This document shows positions 23,815-32,309 of a stretch of DNA of 34,537 bases, one piece after another. The DNA comes from an uncultured Sphingomonas sp. (GTDB lineage: Bacteria > Pseudomonadota > Alphaproteobacteria > Sphingomonadales > Sphingomonadaceae), in contig CAJYLT010000076.1 of the NCBI GenBank assembly GCA_913775795.1, positions 1-34,537 on the forward strand, given 5' to 3'. The translations under genes and the position numbers were made by a program. Each line of letters opens with the position of its first letter. Positions within the stretch are counted from its first letter, which is position 1. The notes below the pieces were generated by a model. The model worked only from the letters and a program-made list of their open reading frames with translations. It was not told the DNA's origin and made no database searches.

Positions 23815-25308
23815 TCAGAACCGTAAACTGACCCAGCCGGCAAGAAAGTCCGAGCTGGCATACCCCGCCCTGGTCAGCGACGGCCCTGCTGCCAGATGCT
23901 CGTACCGGCCCGTCACCGACAGGCGCGGGGTGATCGACCACACCGCCTGCAACCGCGCCACGTCGGCGATCTTAGCGTCGGCGACGTTCTGCGTGCCCGC
24001 GAACGGCTGGCCGTTCGCGCGGTAAACCGCGTCGCGAACGTCGTCGCGCCAGGCGAGCTGATATTCGGCGGTTACCCGCACCTTCTTGACCGGCGAGAAG
24101 GTGAAGTTGGGCGCGACCGCAATCAGGTTCGAGGGCGTCAGGAACAGCGCATAGCTGTAATAGATGTTGTTCCCGAAGGGGGCATAGGCGTTGCGCAGCT
24201 TGCCGTCGCCATACCCGCCGCCGCCGCTCGCATAATCAAAGTGGACGCCGATCCGCGGCGAGGTCGGGCCTTTACCGAGGCGATAGGTCTGCGCGATGAA
24301 GGCGTGCCAGGCGTCGATCTCCTGGTCGATATAGGTCCCCCATTGGTGGTTGACCGACCAATCGATGTTGAACCGCCCCGCATCGCCCCACAGCCGTGCG
24401 CCGGCATAGAAACGCTCCGCCGGCCCGATGCGCCCGCCCCAGGCGCCCACATCGTTGCGGCGGCGCCAGACGAAGGGGTCGAAATAGAGCGAGGACTTGC
24501 CGAACCACGTCTTGGGCAGGACGAAGCCCATGGTGACGCCCGAGAAGCGCCGCGCGGGATCGATCACGTCGTCGTCGGTGCCGAGGTCGCCATATTGCGT
24601 TGGCTTCAGGTCGAACAGGTCGATGCGCATCTTGCTGCCCCGCGCCCATAGGCGAAGGCCGTTCAGCGTATACCGAATCGTGTTGTTGTCGCGCTGCGAC
24701 ACGAGCAGGTTCGGCCCGTCGGTGAACTCCTGCCGGCCATAGCGGGCGCCCACGTCGACGCCGCCGACTTCGGCGGTGGCCTCGGCGAAATATTGCTGGA
24801 ACACCACATCGTTGCGCAGCGTCGCGGCGGGCACGCCAAGGTTGCGGCCCGAGATGCCGCCATGCGCGACCTCGCCGAAGAAGCGCAGGTGCGGGCCGAC
24901 ATGCAGGTCGGCGCCGAGGAAGATGCGGTTGATGTCCTGTCGCTGCGCCTCCGCCTCGCGCAGGTTGGGGTTGGTGGTCAGGTTGACGCGCGCGCGCAGC
25001 TCGCCCGACAGCGTCAGGTACACGTCGCCGTCATCGTCGATGGGCAGGAACTTCAGCCGGTCGATGAAGTCGTCGCGCTTGGCGGGATCGCGCATCATCC
25101 GCCAGTCCTCGGCCCAGCGCGACAGGTTGAAGCCGTTGGTGGTCGCGCCGTCGCCAGCGGCGGCGTTGGGATAGCTGCTGACGGTCGGGTTTGCGGGATT
25201 GCGGGTCTGGCCCGCCTCGCTTGGCGCGGTCTGGGCAATGGCAGGGGCGGCGAGCGCGAGCGCGAGAGGGGCCGTGGCGCTTGCAAGCGCGCGGATCGGA
25301 CGGATCAT
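23815..25308 (-). CDS. Alginate-export-family outer membrane porin
   Basis: 497 residues. Signal peptide at about 1-25 (IRALASATAPLALALAAPAIA-Q), then a beta-barrel protein ending FLAGWVSLRF with C-terminal Phe. The pattern YLTLSGELRARVNLTTNPN, LGADLHVGPHLRFFGEVAHG and VDVGARYGRQEFTDGPNLLV fits the alginate-export (AlgE-like) domain family, which in non-alginate makers is used as a general or solute-specific porin. It sits between dctA (12 nt) and the KgtP-like gene (20 nt) on the same strand, so it probably carries organic acids across the outer membrane; that is inferred from context only. Confidence 0.87.
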   Translation of the reverse strand: MIRPIRALASATAPLALALAAPAIAQTAPSEAGQTRNPANPTVSSYPNAAAGDGATTNGFNLSRWAEDWRMMRDPAKRDDFIDRLKFLPIDDDGDVYLTLSGELRARVNLTTNPNLREAEAQRQDINRIFLGADLHVGPHLRFFGEVAHGGISGRNLGVPAATLRNDVVFQQYFAEATAEVGGVDVGARYGRQEFTDGPNLLVSQRDNNTIRYTLNGLRLWARGSKMRIDLFDLKPTQYGDLGTDDDVIDPARRFSGVTMGFVLPKTWFGKSSLYFDPFVWRRRNDVGAWGGRIGPAERFYAGARLWGDAGRFNIDWSVNHQWGTYIDQEIDAWHAFIAQTYRLGKGPTSPRIGVHFDYASGGGGYGDGKLRNAYAPFGNNIYYSYALFLTPSNLIAVAPNFTFSPVKKVRVTAEYQLAWRDDVRDAVYRANGQPFAGTQNVADAKIADVARLQAVWSITPRLSVTGRYEHLAAGPSLTRAGYASSDFLAGWVSLRF

Positions 25309-25320
25309 GACGAGCCTTCC

Positions 25321-26652
25321 TTATTCGGCCGGGACGGCGTTGGCGGGCAGCTCGTCCACAGGGCGTGCACGGCCCGACAGCGCCGCGTTCAGCTGCTCGC
25401 GGTCGAGGCGCCCCTCCCAGCGCGACACGACGATCGTCGCCACCGCGTTGCCGATGAAATTGGTGAGGCTGCGGCATTCGGACATGAAGCGGTCGACGCC
25501 GAGGATCAGCGCCATGCCCGCGACCGGCACCGTCGGCACGATCGACAGTGTGGCGGCAAGGGTGATGAACCCCGCGCCGGTGACGCCCGCCGCGCCCTTC
25601 GACGACAGCATCGCCACGCCCAGCAGCAGCAGCTGCTGGCCGAGCGACAGGTCGACGCCCACCGCCTGCGCGATGAACAGCGCCGCCAGCGTCATGTAGA
25701 TGTTCGTGCCGTCGAGGTTGAAGCTGTAGCCGGTCGGCACGACCAGGCCGACGATCGACTTGGGGCAGCCCGCCCGCTCCATCTTCTCGATCAGGCTGGG
25801 CAGCGCGCTTTCGGACGACGAGGTGCCGAGGACGAGCAGCAGCTCGGCCTTGAGATACGCGATCAGGCGGAAGATCGAGAAGCCCGCCAGCCGCGAGACC
25901 GCCCCCAGCACGACGACGACGAAGAGCAGGCTGGTGAGATAGAAGGTGCCGACCAGCGCGGCGAGGTTGGCGAGGCTGCCGACGCCGTACTTGCCGATCG
26001 TGAACGCCATCGCGCCGAACGCGCCGATGGGCGCGGCCTTCATCAGGATCGCCACGACCTTGAAGACGGCGAGCGACAGGTCCTCGAGCGCGCCCGTGAT
26101 CCGCTCCCCCCGCTCGCCGATCATGGCAAGGCCGATGCCGAACAGGATCGCGACGAACAGCGTCTGGAGGATGTTGCCCGCGGCCAGGCCGGCGATGAAG
26201 CTGTCGGGAATGATGCCGAGGAGGAAGCCCGTCAGCGTCGTCTCGTGCGCCTTGGCCGCATAGTCCGCGACCTTGCCCGCATCGAGGGTGGCGGGGTCGA
26301 TGTTCAGCCCCGCGCCCGGCTGGATGAGGTTGGCGACGATCAGCCCGACGATCAGCGCCAGCGTCGAGAAGAAGAGGAAGTACGCGAACGCCTTGCCCGC
26401 GACGCGGCCGACCGAGGCGAGATCGCGCATGCCCGCAATGCCCGTGACGATCGTCAGGAAGATCACCGGCGCAATGATCATCTTCACGAGCTTGATGAAC
26501 CCGTCGCCGATCGGCTTCATCGCCTCCCCCGTTTGGGGATAGAAATGGCCGAGCAGCACGCCCGCGGCGATCGCCGCCAGCACCTGGACATAGAGGTGGC
26601 GGTACCACGGTTTGGGCGCCGGGGGCGGCAGGACGCTGTCTTGGGCGATCAT
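25321..26652 (-). CDS. dctA: C4-dicarboxylate:cation symporter DctA
   Basis: 443 residues, DAACS family, inner membrane. It imports succinate, fumarate and malate with H+ or Na+. It begins [20 protein letters not shown] and [20 protein letters not shown], as in DctA. The serine-rich hairpin is [20 protein letters not shown], the N-x-D-G-T motif is in [20 protein letters not shown], and the second hairpin is [20 protein letters not shown]. The ATG at 26652 follows AAGGAGAGG. It is the first gene of the transport operon and divergent from dctB across 218 bp. Regulation by DctB/DctD is expected from the arrangement. Confidence 0.95.
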   Translation of the reverse strand: MIAQDSVLPPPAPKPWYRHLYVQVLAAIAAGVLLGHFYPQTGEAMKPIGDGFIKLVKMIIAPVIFLTIVTGIAGMRDLASVGRVAGKAFAYFLFFSTLALIVGLIVANLIQPGAGLNIDPATLDAGKVADYAAKAHETTLTGFLLGIIPDSFIAGLAAGNILQTLFVAILFGIGLAMIGERGERITGALEDLSLAVFKVVAILMKAAPIGAFGAMAFTIGKYGVGSLANLAALVGTFYLTSLLFVVVVLGAVSRLAGFSIFRLIAYLKAELLLVLGTSSSESALPSLIEKMERAGCPKSIVGLVVPTGYSFNLDGTNIYMTLAALFIAQAVGVDLSLGQQLLLLGVAMLSSKGAAGVTGAGFITLAATLSIVPTVPVAGMALILGVDRFMSECRSLTNFIGNAVATIVVSRWEGRLDREQLNAALSGRARPVDELPANAVPAE

Positions 26653-26827
26653 CGAACCTCTCCTTGCCGCTCTTCGGGCGGATCGTTGGAAGCGGCTAAT
26701 GTGTCGCCGGACGCGGTGCGGCGGCGAACGAATAGCGCAACCCCGCGAAAAGCCCGGTTATCCGTCGATTGTTCCGCGCTCGGTCCGATGGGGGCGTGTA
26801 GAATGCTGCATGCCGACCCCGGCGATC

Positions 26828-26843
26828 GTGCAAGGATTTGCAC
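26828..26843. promoter_or_regulatory. Inverted repeat GTGCAA-N4-TTGCAC between dctA and dctB
   Basis: A perfect 6-bp dyad with a 4-nt centre lies 27 nt upstream of the dctB ATG, about 175 nt upstream of dctA. It is the clearest dyad in this divergent promoter region and could be a binding site for the DctD-like regulator. I found no convincing -24/-12 sigma-54 promoter toward dctA or dctB. Confidence 0.4.
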
Positions 26844-26870
26844 ACTCGGCCGGCGCGTCTAGAACACGGC

Positions 26871-28553
26871 ATGACTCGCGCCGCCCGTACCGGCCTTGGC
26901 TGGCTGATTGCCGTCGCGCTGGCCGCGGCGCTGGCGGCGTTCGTCGCCGGCTGGGTGACGCGCGGGCGGGTGCGTGCGGGCCTTGCCGAAACCGTCATGG
27001 CCGATGCACGGCTACGCGCCGCTTTGCTCGACAGCGAGCTTGCCCGCTACCGGCTGATGCCCCTGGCGCTGGCCGACGATCGCGACGTGGTGGCAGCGCT
27101 GGAGGGCAAAGCCGGCGCGATCCCCGCGCTCGACCGCAAGCTCGAGGCGCTGGCGGCGAGTACCGGCGCCTCGGTCATCTATGTCGTCGATGGTCGCGGG
27201 CGGGGGATCGCGGCCAGCAACTGGCGGACGCCAACCAGCTTCGTCGGCAACGACTACGCTTTTCGCCGCTACGTCCGCGAGGCCGTGGACAGGGGCAATG
27301 CAACACAGTTCGCCCGCGGTACCGTCAGCCGCCGAGCCGGCCTGTTCTTCTCGCGTCGCAGCGTCGATGCGGGCGTCGTCGTGGTGAAGCTGGAGTTCGA
27401 CCGCATCCAGGCCGACTGGGCGCGCGCGGGCGGCGAAACCTTCGTCGAGGATGCCGAGGGCGTCGTCTTGGTCTCCAGCCGCCCCGAATGGGTGTTCCGC
27501 CGCACCAGCGCGATCGACGCGCGGCACCTGGCCGAACTGCGCGCCGACGCCAGCTTGTCGGAGGCGTCGCTCCGCCCCCTGCCCGCGATGCGCGATGCGA
27601 TCGCCGCACGCGTGCCCGCCGCGCAGCCCGGCTGGACGCTGACGCTGCGCCGCGCCGCCGCGCCGCTGGTCTGGCCGAGCGTCCGCATCGCCGCGATCGG
27701 CGCCGCGCTGGCGGTGATCGCAGCCGGGGCCCTCGCCTGGGGCCTTGCCCAGCGTGCCGCGCTCGCCCGCCGACGCACCGCCGAGCTGGAGGCCGCGGTC
27801 GCGACCCGTACCGCGGCACTCACCCGCGAGATGGAGGAGCGCGCGTCGAGCGAGGCGCGCGCCGCCGAGCTGCGCGAGGGGCTGCGCCAGGCCAACCGCC
27901 TCGCCACGCTCGGCCAGGTAACCGCCAGCGTCGCGCACGAGACCGCCCAGCCCGTGGCCGCGATCCGCACCTATGCACAGACCAGCGCGATGCTGCTCGA
28001 CCGCGGCGACGCGGCGGCGGTGCGCGAGAACCTGACGACGATCGCCCGCCTGTCGGACCGGATCGGCACCGTGACCGAGCGGCTCCGCGGCTTCGCCCGC
28101 CGCCGACCCGGCCCGCTCCGTCCGGTGCCGCTGGCCGAAGTCGTTGAGGGCGCCGTGCTTATCCTGAAGGAGCAGCTTCGCGCCGTCGCCTTTGCCGCCC
28201 CGGCGATCGACCCCGCGCTGCAAGTGATCGGCGGTCGCGTCCGCCTCGAACAGGTGCTCGTCAACCTGATGCAGAATGCGCTCGAGGCCCTGCGCGACCG
28301 CCCCGCCCCGCGATTGGCGCTATCGCTCGATGCCGGCCCGGCGCGCGTCGTGCTGGCAGTCGAGGACAACGGCCCCGGCATCCCGCCCGAGGTGGCCGCA
28401 CGGTTGTTCGCGCCGTTCGTCACCAGTCGCGCGGAGGGCCTCGGCCTCGGCCTCGTCATCGCGCAGGATATCATGATTGAAATGGGCGGCTCGCTGCGCC
28501 ACGTCGCGGGCGACGCGGGCGCACGGTTCGAGATCGAGATGGTGCGCGCATGA
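26871..28553 (+). CDS. dctB: C4-dicarboxylate sensor histidine kinase DctB
   Basis: 560 residues. A membrane span at about 10-32 (WLIAVALAAALAAFVAGWV), a periplasmic Cache-type sensing region to about 270 (STGASVIYVVDGRGRGIAAS, YAFRRYVREAVDRG), a second span at about 280-300, a coiled-coil link and the kinase core. The phosphoacceptor is H356 in TASVAHETAQPVAAIRTYAQ; the ATP-binding boxes are LVNLMQNALEAL (N), DNGPGIPPEV (G1) and GLGLGLVIAQD (G2). YAFRRY and the Q-P-x-A-A-I-R phosphoacceptor helix are typical of DctB. Start ATG 26871; the extra residues of a longer frame cross the inverted repeat. The stop overlaps the dctD start (ATGA). Confidence 0.93.
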   Translation: MTRAARTGLGWLIAVALAAALAAFVAGWVTRGRVRAGLAETVMADARLRAALLDSELARYRLMPLALADDRDVVAALEGKAGAIPALDRKLEALAASTGASVIYVVDGRGRGIAASNWRTPTSFVGNDYAFRRYVREAVDRGNATQFARGTVSRRAGLFFSRRSVDAGVVVVKLEFDRIQADWARAGGETFVEDAEGVVLVSSRPEWVFRRTSAIDARHLAELRADASLSEASLRPLPAMRDAIAARVPAAQPGWTLTLRRAAAPLVWPSVRIAAIGAALAVIAAGALAWGLAQRAALARRRTAELEAAVATRTAALTREMEERASSEARAAELREGLRQANRLATLGQVTASVAHETAQPVAAIRTYAQTSAMLLDRGDAAAVRENLTTIARLSDRIGTVTERLRGFARRRPGPLRPVPLAEVVEGAVLILKEQLRAVAFAAPAIDPALQVIGGRVRLEQVLVNLMQNALEALRDRPAPRLALSLDAGPARVVLAVEDNGPGIPPEVAARLFAPFVTSRAEGLGLGLVIAQDIMIEMGGSLRHVAGDAGARFEIEMVRA

Positions 28554-29809
28554 CCGACCCCGCCCCCGTCGCGCTGGTCGACGACGACGACGACCTGCGT
28601 ACGGCGACCGCGCAATTGCTGACGCTGGCGGGGCACGAGGTTCGGCCCTTTCCCGCCGCCGAGCCCGCTCTCGCCGCACTGACTCGCGACTTTCCAGGCG
28701 TCGTCGTGACCGACATCCGCATGCCCGGCATGTCGGGGCTGGAGCTGTTCCGCGCCTTGCAAGCGCGCGATGCCGAACTGCCGGTGATCCTCGTCACCGG
28801 GCATGGCGACGTCGACATGGCGGTATCGGCGATCAAGGCGGGCGCGTGGGACTTTCTCGCCAAGCCCTTCGGCCCCGACGCGCTCATCGCCGCCGTCGCG
28901 CGGGCGGGCGCGACGCGCAGCCTCACGATCGAAAACCGCCGGCTACGCGCGCTGGCGGAGGCATCGGCGGGCGAGGAACTGATCGGGCGCAGTCCGGCGA
29001 TCGCGCGGCTGCGCGCCAGCCTGCCGACGCTGGCCGATGCCGATCTCGACATCGTGATCGAGGGGGCGACGGGCACGGGCAAGCAGTTGGTCGCCCGGCT
29101 GATCCACCGGGCGGGCAGGCGCGGCCGCCATCGCTTTGCCGTCATCGACTGCGCGGCGGTCGGCGGGATCGACCCGCTGTTCGAGGCGCGCGGCCCGATC
29201 GCCGGCGCCGACCGCGGCACGCTGTTCCTCGACAATCTCGACCGCGCGAGCCCCGCGCTCCAGCACCGCCTCGCCCAGTTCGCCGAGCGCCGCGCCGTCG
29301 CGCTGGCGACGCGCGACCCGGTGGGCGTCGACGTGCGCATCGTCGCCGCGATCGACGAGGGCGCCCGCGATCGGCTCGAGCCGGCGCTCTATCACCGGCT
29401 GGCGGCCGCGACCCTACGCCTGCCGCCGCTGGCCGAGCGAGCCGATGACGTGCCCCTGCTCGCCGCGCACTTCCTGTCCTCGATCGCGGCCGCGCGCCGG
29501 CTTCCCGTCCCGCCGATGGCGGTCGCTGCCGCCATGCTCGCGCGGCGCGAGTGGCCGGGGAACGTGCGCGAGCTCGAAATGGCTGCCGAGCGCCTGGTCC
29601 TCGGCCTCGACGATGCGGACGAGCCGGCGGCCGGCGACCTTCCCCTCCCCGACCGTGTCCGCGCGTTCGAACGGGCCGCGATCGAGGATGCGGTGCGGCG
29701 CGCGGGCGGCGAGGTCGCCGCCGCCACCCGCCTGCTCGGCATCCCGCGCGAGACCTTCTACTATCGGGTGAAGCGCCTCGGCATCGACCTCAAGGACCTT
29801 CGCGGCTAG
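28550..29809 (+). CDS. dctD: DctD-like response regulator with degenerate sigma-54 activator domain
   Basis: 419 residues. The receiver domain (1-120) is intact: D11-D13, phosphoacceptor D55 in VVVTDIRMPG, K105 in LAKPF. The central AAA+ domain keeps a Walker A (GATGTGKQ, 172-179) but GAFTGA is replaced by a shortened RGPIAGADRG, and Walker B reads TLFLDN with N229 in place of the catalytic Glu. The usual F-R-x-D-L-Y-Y-R-L is LEPALYHRL, so one arginine finger is lost. The Fis-type HTH (AATRLLGIPRETFYYRVKRL) is normal. It should bind DNA and receive phosphate from DctB but not open sigma-54 complexes. It shares a CTAG with the convergent next gene's stop. Confidence 0.9.
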   Translation: MTDPAPVALVDDDDDLRTATAQLLTLAGHEVRPFPAAEPALAALTRDFPGVVVTDIRMPGMSGLELFRALQARDAELPVILVTGHGDVDMAVSAIKAGAWDFLAKPFGPDALIAAVARAGATRSLTIENRRLRALAEASAGEELIGRSPAIARLRASLPTLADADLDIVIEGATGTGKQLVARLIHRAGRRGRHRFAVIDCAAVGGIDPLFEARGPIAGADRGTLFLDNLDRASPALQHRLAQFAERRAVALATRDPVGVDVRIVAAIDEGARDRLEPALYHRLAAATLRLPPLAERADDVPLLAAHFLSSIAAARRLPVPPMAVAAAMLARREWPGNVRELEMAAERLVLGLDDADEPAAGDLPLPDRVRAFERAAIEDAVRRAGGEVAAATRLLGIPRETFYYRVKRLGIDLKDLRG

Positions 29810-30447
29810 CCCGCCTTGTCGGCGCGCGCCGCCGCGATCGCCTTGCGAAGCGTCGGCAGATCGACCGCGCCGGGGATCAGATAGCGCCCCACCAGCATCG
29901 CCGGTGTCCCGGTCAGGCCCATCGCGCGAGCATAGCCGCGGGTGCGCGCGATGACGCCTTCGATCTCGCCGGCATGGCGATTTTCGTCGGTCTTCAGCCG
30001 TTTCCAGTCGAGGCCCGCGCGCGCTGCCGCCGCCCGGATCGCGGCCCCGTCGATCCGCCCCTGCGTCGCCATCAATGCGTCGTTGAAGGCCGCGTGCCGG
30101 CCCTGATAATTCGCCGCGATCGCCGTCCGCGCCGCCTCGACCGAGGGCGCGCCGAAGATCGGCCAATCGCGATAGACGATGCGCAGGCGCCGGTCCTCGC
30201 GCTTCAACTGCTCGATCGCGGGGTGGATGCGGCGGCAATAAGGGCATTGATAGTCGGAAAAGACGACCAGCGTGACGTCGGCCCCCTTCGGCGTCACGCT
30301 CGGCGCGACCGGATCGCCCGCGATCTCACCCCGGACCGCTGCCGCCTCCCCCGCGCGGCGCGTGTCCCCCGCCTCCTCCAGCGACTGCGCCGCGAGCGGC
30401 AGCGCGGCGGCACCCAGTATAGCGACGGCGAGAAGAGCGGATTTCAA
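29806..30447 (-). CDS. Periplasmic DsbA-family thiol:disulfide protein
   Basis: 213 residues from TTG 30447. Signal peptide MKSALLAVAILGAAALPLAA-Q, then a short helical region and a thioredoxin fold with inserted helices. The active site is C68-P-Y-C71 in VVFSDYQCPYCRRIHPAIEQ; the cis-proline loop is GLTGTPAMLVGRYLIPG. The C-P-Y-C centre and spacing fit the DsbA/BdbD-like group (often with DsbC/G-like use in Gram-negatives), so disulfide formation or exchange in the periplasm is expected. A longer frame reads upstream through the reverse strand of tRNA-Pro and is rejected. A TTG start with only a weak GGTGA ahead is the best choice. It overlaps dctD by 4 nt tail to tail. Confidence 0.87.
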   Translation of the reverse strand: MKSALLAVAILGAAALPLAAQSLEEAGDTRRAGEAAAVRGEIAGDPVAPSVTPKGADVTLVVFSDYQCPYCRRIHPAIEQLKREDRRLRIVYRDWPIFGAPSVEAARTAIAANYQGRHAAFNDALMATQGRIDGAAIRAAAARAGLDWKRLKTDENRHAGEIEGVIARTRGYARAMGLTGTPAMLVGRYLIPGAVDLPTLRKAIAAARADKAG

Positions 30448-30602
30448 GGCTGGGTCACCATTGCGGTTTGGATTGCAAATCCGGCGACGAGAACGAACAC
30501 CCGTCCGGCGACGCTCGATCGGATCGCCAGCGCCTTCGCCCGAACGGCTGCCCCTGTCCAGACCGGACGGGTAGCTGTCGCTCCCGAACCGGGCCCGCCG
30601 GT

Positions 30603-30628
30603 TTGACGCGCGCCAGTTTTGGTCTAAG
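30603..30628 (+). promoter_or_regulatory. Possible promoter of tRNA-Pro
   Basis: TTGACG (30603-30608) resembles a -35 box and TCTAAG (30623-30628) a weak -10, ending 14 nt before the mature tRNA 5' end. The 14-nt spacer is shorter than usual, so one of the boxes may be wrong. Confidence 0.3.
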
Positions 30629-30642
30629 GCCCGCCGCACGGT

Positions 30643-30719
<77 letters not shown>

Positions 30720-30753
30720 ACTCCCGCCCGCGCAGCACGCGAGTCCGCCGGGC

Positions 30754-32067
30754 TCAGCGGCTCGGATCGCTCGCCTCGCCCGACGTCACGAGAAAACCCT
30801 TCGCCAGCGCGTGGTAGAGGCGTTCCTTGCAGGCGACCTGCGCCACGCCGTCGGCGATCAGGGCCGAGGCGAGGAGCGGCATCATCAGGCCGCGGCTCGC
30901 GGTCGTCTCGGCGATGATGATGACCGCGGTCAGCGGCGCGCGCACGACGCCGGTGAAATAGGCGACCATGCCCAGCAGCACGACGGCGCCGGGCGGATAG
31001 GCGGGGAAAAGCTCCCGCAGCATCGCGCCGAGGCCGGCACCCACCGACAGCGACGGCGCGAAGATGCCGCCGGGCATGCCCGACACCGCCGTCGCCAGCG
31101 TGCTCGCGAACTTCGCCGCGCCGAACCAGACTGGGACTTCCGCCCCGGTGATGATGCCGCGTGCCGCCCCATAACCCGTGCCCCATGTCAGGCCGGTCGC
31201 GACACCGATCGCCGCGACGATCAGCCCCAGCATGCCAGCAAACACCGCGGGCCGCCGCTTGATCGCCGTCATCGGCGCCCAGCGCACGCGCCCTGCGCCG
31301 ATGACGAGGCGCGAAAACAGCGCGCCGGCCAGCCCGCCCGCAATCCCGGCAACGGGCGCCGCCAGCAGCGTCTCGCGCACGCTCAGCGTCTGTCGCATCA
31401 CCCCGAAATAGACGTAATCGCCCGACAGGCCGAGGCTGACCATCCCCGCGATCAGCACCGCCGTCATGACCAGGAGCGTCATCCGCTGCTCATAAGCGGC
31501 GGCGAGTTCCTCGATCGCGAAGGCGACGCCTGCCAGCGGGGTGTTGAACGCGCCCGCCACCCCCGCCGCGCCGCCGGCGATGAACACCGAGGCGCGCAGC
31601 GGCACCGCGAGCAGGCGGTGGGCATAGCCCATGATCGACGCGGCGACCTGGACCGTCGGCCCTTCCCGCCCGGTCGAGGCGCCGACGAGCAGCGTGCCGA
31701 TCGTCAGCAACAGCTTGACCGAGACCGTCCGGAGCGAGACGAGGCCGGTCATCGCGTGATCCGGGTCGTGCGTCGCGGCCATCACCTGGGGGATGCCCGA
31801 TCCGCGTGCCGCCGGCGCGATGCGCGCGGTCAGCCAGGCGATCGCGGCGAATCCGGCGGGCGTCACGATCAGCGGTGCCCACCACCAACGCTCGGCGAGC
31901 ACGGCGAACGCCTCACCCGCCCGATCGGCGGCCGCAGCGAACGCGAGTGCGACGAGGCCGATGAGCACCGCGCCGCCGAGGATCGCGGTCCGCCGCCGCC
32001 AGATCGGCGCAGTGGGGCCGTGCCGCTTCAGCGCGACCCGCGCCTGGCGAAGGGTCGGTCCGCGCAT
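30754..32067 (-). CDS. ClC-family chloride channel/antiporter
   Basis: 437 residues, polytopic inner-membrane protein. The anion-path motifs are G89SGIP93, G133REGP137 with gating Glu135, and [21 protein letters not shown] has Glu at the position of the internal proton glutamate of the E. coli antiporter ClC-ec1, so Cl-/H+ exchange is more likely than a passive channel. No CBS domain follows. ATG 32067 ([17 protein letters not shown]) is chosen; an in-frame extension of 39 residues would reach close to tRNA-Ile and is arginine-rich. Roles of such proteins include acid resistance and chloride homeostasis; nothing nearby specifies which. The gene is convergent with tRNA-Pro, 34 nt away. Confidence 0.93.
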   Translation of the reverse strand: MRGPTLRQARVALKRHGPTAPIWRRRTAILGGAVLIGLVALAFAAAADRAGEAFAVLAERWWWAPLIVTPAGFAAIAWLTARIAPAARGSGIPQVMAATHDPDHAMTGLVSLRTVSVKLLLTIGTLLVGASTGREGPTVQVAASIMGYAHRLLAVPLRASVFIAGGAAGVAGAFNTPLAGVAFAIEELAAAYEQRMTLLVMTAVLIAGMVSLGLSGDYVYFGVMRQTLSVRETLLAAPVAGIAGGLAGALFSRLVIGAGRVRWAPMTAIKRRPAVFAGMLGLIVAAIGVATGLTWGTGYGAARGIITGAEVPVWFGAAKFASTLATAVSGMPGGIFAPSLSVGAGLGAMLRELFPAYPPGAVVLLGMVAYFTGVVRAPLTAVIIIAETTASRGLMMPLLASALIADGVAQVACKERLYHALAKGFLVTSGEASDPSR

Positions 32068-32209
32068 GATGCTAGACCGCGCCCGGCCGGCGAGCGGTGA
32101 GCGCCGGCCAGCCACATCGAGAGAATCGCGCGACGTCGTTCGCGGTCGGCAAGGCCAGCGATCCTCCTGGTAGGGCCAAGCCAACCGCGGGGCTGGCCGA
32201 ACGAAACGC

Positions 32210-32285
32210 TGGTGGGCCCGGCAGGACTCGAACCCGCAACCTAGCCGTTATGAGCGGCCAGCTCTAACCATTGAGCTACAGGCCC
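32210..32285 (-). tRNA. tRNA-Ile (anticodon CAU, lysidine type)
   Basis: 76 nt on the minus strand including encoded CCA. Acceptor GGGCCTG pairs with CGGGCCC (one T-G wobble), D arm TAGCTCAATGGTTAGAGCT, anticodon loop CTCATAA on the stem GCCG/CGGC, T arm GCGGGTTCGAGTCCTGC. The CAU anticodon with GGTTAGAGC and non-initiator features matches tRNA-Ile2, whose C34 is changed to lysidine by TilS to read AUA, more than elongator or initiator Met. Confidence 0.9.
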
Positions 32286-32309
32286 CCAGCGCCTCTCGCC
32301 TAGCCGACC

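Noticed and set aside
24793..26862. Very long plus-strand frame opposite the porin and dctA
   Set aside because: Charged low-complexity translation (D, R, E, Q-rich) typical of reverse-frame readings of membrane proteins; dctA and porin motifs are clear.
26653..26870. Possible sigma-54 promoter toward dctA (GG-N10-GC around 26800-26815, minus strand)
   Set aside because: Only the two dinucleotides match; the rest of the -24/-12 consensus is absent, and such spacing occurs by chance in GC-rich DNA.
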